A stretch of DNA of 64,000 nt from NCBI GenBank assembly GCA_023422635.1, contig JAFAGO010000004.1, positions 62,001 to 126,000 of the forward strand, in the 5' to 3' direction. Source of the DNA: Bacteroidota bacterium. Its GTDB lineage: Bacteria > Bacteroidota > Bacteroidia > Flavobacteriales > Weeksellaceae. Each line of letters opens with the position of its first letter. Position 1 is the stretch's first letter. Positions 62,370-64,000 of this stretch are shown piece by piece. The position numbers were made by a program, and so were the translations under genes. The notes below the pieces were generated by a model, which was not told the DNA's origin, did not search any database, and saw only the letters and a list, made by a program, of their open reading frames with translations.

Positions 62370-63308
62370 ATGAAAAGATTTAAATGTTTGATATTCAGTG
62401 TTCTGTTTGTTTCTATTTCGTTTTCTAATTGTGATGCGCAAGAAAATGCAGTGAAAGATTTGGGGATGAAAGAAGTGCAGTATAACGAGCAACTTTTACA
62501 GAAGATAAGAGCCGCAGCCAACAACATTCCTGGAAAAAAAGCCAATGAAATTCGCTACATAAAATTTGCAGAAAGTCCGAGAACTTTTGCTCAAACGGTA
62601 GAAGGCGGAAACGAAAAACCTTACATTCAGGCAAGAACTGCGTATCAAGTGATGTTCGGGCAAGAATTTGTAATGATCGATTCTGGAATGGATGAAGAAG
62701 TGCACGAGTTTTTCGGTAAAGGGAAAAAGCAACCTTATTTTGCAACCGCAAATGATACGATTCAGCAAGCGCTTTTAAAAGCAAAACAAATCATTATCAC
62801 GCACGAACATGGCGATCACGTTGCAGGCGTTTTAAGAACTCAGAACTTTGAAAAGTTGGCTCCAAGAACGATTTTAACCTATCAAATGCTGAACACGCTT
62901 TCCAAAAAACCACAAATGCCCGAACTGAAAATCACACCTGAACAGATGAAAAATTTCATTGATGTGGATTTTTATGATATTCTTCCTGTTGCTCCAGGAA
63001 TTGTTCTGATAAAAGTACCAGGTCATACTCCAGGCGAAATTATGGTCTACACACAATTCCAAAATGGAAAAGAATATTTGTTCACGGGCGATGTAAGTTG
63101 GAGTTATATGGGAATTGATAAGCGCAAACAAAAACCAGCAGATCAAGTCAAAAGAATTGGCGAAGATGCCCTAAAAATTCAATATCAATTGGATTGGTTG
63201 AATCAACTTCCTTCAAAAGGAATCCAATTAATCGTAAGTCACGACGATATTATTCAACCAGAACTCATTAAAAAAGGAATTATTAAAAAAGGACTTTTGT
63301 TACCATAA
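62370..63308 (+). CDS. Secreted metallo-beta-lactamase-fold hydrolase
   Basis: 312 residues with a signal-like N-terminus (about 1-25, NCDAQ, with a Cys that could be lipidated). The MBL metal site THEHGDH is present (His145, His147, Asp149, His150), with VPGHTPGEIMVY (His of the next metal) and SHDD at the end. These bind two metals and hydrolyse lactones, thioesters or phosphodiesters. GHTPG-type loops are common in lactonase and glyoxalase II-like members. Followed 20 bp later by an MFS gene. Confidence 0.85.
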   Translation: MKRFKCLIFSVLFVSISFSNCDAQENAVKDLGMKEVQYNEQLLQKIRAAANNIPGKKANEIRYIKFAESPRTFAQTVEGGNEKPYIQARTAYQVMFGQEFVMIDSGMDEEVHEFFGKGKKQPYFATANDTIQQALLKAKQIIITHEHGDHVAGVLRTQNFEKLAPRTILTYQMLNTLSKKPQMPELKITPEQMKNFIDVDFYDILPVAPGIVLIKVPGHTPGEIMVYTQFQNGKEYLFTGDVSWSYMGIDKRKQKPADQVKRIGEDALKIQYQLDWLNQLPSKGIQLIVSHDDIIQPELIKKGIIKKGLLLP

Positions 63309-63328
63309 GTCGATTATATATTGGAAGT

Positions 63329-64000
63329 ATGAAGCTGAGTTATTTAGCGCTGGCATTAGGAGCGTTTAGTTTGGGACTTACCGAATTTGTAATGATGGGG
63401 GTTTTGCCAGAAATTTCAAAAGATATGAAAATCAGTATTCCCACAACGGGACACTTGATTTCTTATTATGCAATGGGTGTTTGTGTTGGCGCTCCCTTAA
63501 TGGTGATTTTCGCCAGAAAATTAAAACTCAAAACCATTCTTGTTTTGCTAATGCTCATTTTTGCGATGGGAAATTTATTTTTCTCGCTGGCAAAAACTTT
63601 CGAAGCAATGGCTTTTTGGAGATTCTTTGCAGGACTTCCGCATGGCGCTTATTTTAGTGTGGGCGGAATTGTTGCGAGTAAATTAGCAGATAAAGGCAAA
63701 GAAAGTTCGGCAATTGCCGCAATGATTTCGGGGATGACGATTGCGAATTTAATTGGCGTTCCCCTAGGTACTTTTATCGCATCCACGTTTAGTTGGCGCA
63801 TTACCTATTTTATTATTGCTTTCTGGGGAATTATCACGGTGCTTTCATTAATAAAATGGATTCCCAAAATTGAAGATTTACCCGATAACGGGTTTAAAGG
63901 TCAGTTTCAATTTATGAAGAAATCCGAACCATGGATTCTGCTTTTGGCAATCGCTTTTGGCAACGGTGCAATTTTTTGTTATTACAGTTATGTGAGTAAA
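63329..64000 (+). CDS. MFS efflux transporter (AraJ/SotB-like), truncated by window end
   Basis: 224 residues are visible, running off the window at 64000 with the frame open. The start LGAFSLGLTEFVMMGVLPEI and GLPHGAYFSVGG are hallmarks of the AraJ/YdhP subfamily of sugar and drug efflux MFS proteins. Six helices plus the central loop (NGFKGQF) are seen; about 170 residues are missing. 20 bp after the MBL hydrolase gene, so probably one operon. Confidence 0.88.
   Translation, partial: MKLSYLALALGAFSLGLTEFVMMGVLPEISKDMKISIPTTGHLISYYAMGVCVGAPLMVIFARKLKLKTILVLLMLIFAMGNLFFSLAKTFEAMAFWRFFAGLPHGAYFSVGGIVASKLADKGKESSAIAAMISGMTIANLIGVPLGTFIASTFSWRITYFIIAFWGIITVLSLIKWIPKIEDLPDNGFKGQFQFMKKSEPWILLLAIAFGNGAIFCYYSYVSK

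Noticed and set aside
1..64000. tRNA, rRNA, insertion sequence, integrase or phage genes
   Set aside because: I looked for cloverleaf-like genes, transposase DDE/HUH motifs, integrase motifs and terminal repeats and saw none. The accessory character of 38-64 kb rests on gene content only.

Overview
This is a 64 kb chromosomal window from an AT-rich member of the Bacteroidota. It is most likely Flavobacteriia of the Chryseobacterium/Kaistella type. The evidence is PorT and a type IX secretion (T9SS) client with a C-terminal sorting domain, a divergent LptC lipoprotein, TAnnTTTG-type -7 promoter boxes without Shine-Dalgarno sequences, a short-chain L-threonine dehydrogenase, and gene orders such as ubiE-porT and zapA-rny. 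I see no rRNA, tRNA, CRISPR array, insertion sequence or prophage.

Layout. 1-7.2 kb: the 3' end of murF, a Nudix hydrolase, an SRPBCC protein, anmK, lptC with an outer-membrane barrel, a dicarboxylate symporter broken by two frameshifts, and ggt. 7.3-17.3 kb: L-threonine dehydrogenase, a 650 bp gene-free stretch, a membrane metallophosphoesterase, a KAS III enzyme, ubiE-porT, a T9SS cargo protein, a coiled-coil protein with zapA, a probable 6S RNA, and rny. 17.3-25.8 kb: thioesterase, ArsC/Spx-like protein, gcvT, idi, HAD-serA, mscL, nnrD/E and ada. 25.8-30.8 kb: the leucine operon leuA-leuC-(methyltransferase)-leuD-leuB on the minus strand. 30.9-38.0 kb: a helical-repeat protein, a lysine-degradation pair (piperideine-6-carboxylate dehydrogenase and lysine 6-aminotransferase), a DUF2007 protein and a pyruvate oxidase.

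38-64 kb is accessory-like and the most interesting part. An AraC-family regulator is divergent from a long run of codirectional genes: two exported Yellow/MRJP-type propellers, three aldo/keto reductases (one with a Tat-like leader), a lipoprotein amidohydrolase, a 3-hydroxyisobutyrate-dehydrogenase-like enzyme, three VOC proteins and a YgiN-like monooxygenase. A second group follows: cupin, lipoprotein NADP-binding protein, DoxX, exported PPC-domain protein and MFS pump. Promoters of both groups carry TACAAT direct repeats exactly 21 bp apart, with the proximal copy 19-20 bp before a TAnnTTTG box. That is the layout expected for one shared AraC-type activator. I infer a coordinated reactive-carbonyl/quinone or sugar-lactone module that works in both envelope and cytoplasm; its substrate is unknown. 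Next come a UbiD-UbiX decarboxylase system with a DUF554 membrane protein, an alginate-export-type porin and a broken AraC regulator, then an aldo/keto reductase, ybaK, a metallo-beta-lactamase-fold hydrolase and a truncated MFS gene.

Three genes (dicarboxylate symporter, doxX, second araC) are broken by single-base shifts, three of the four in A/T runs of 7-8. This could be sequencing error or true decay.
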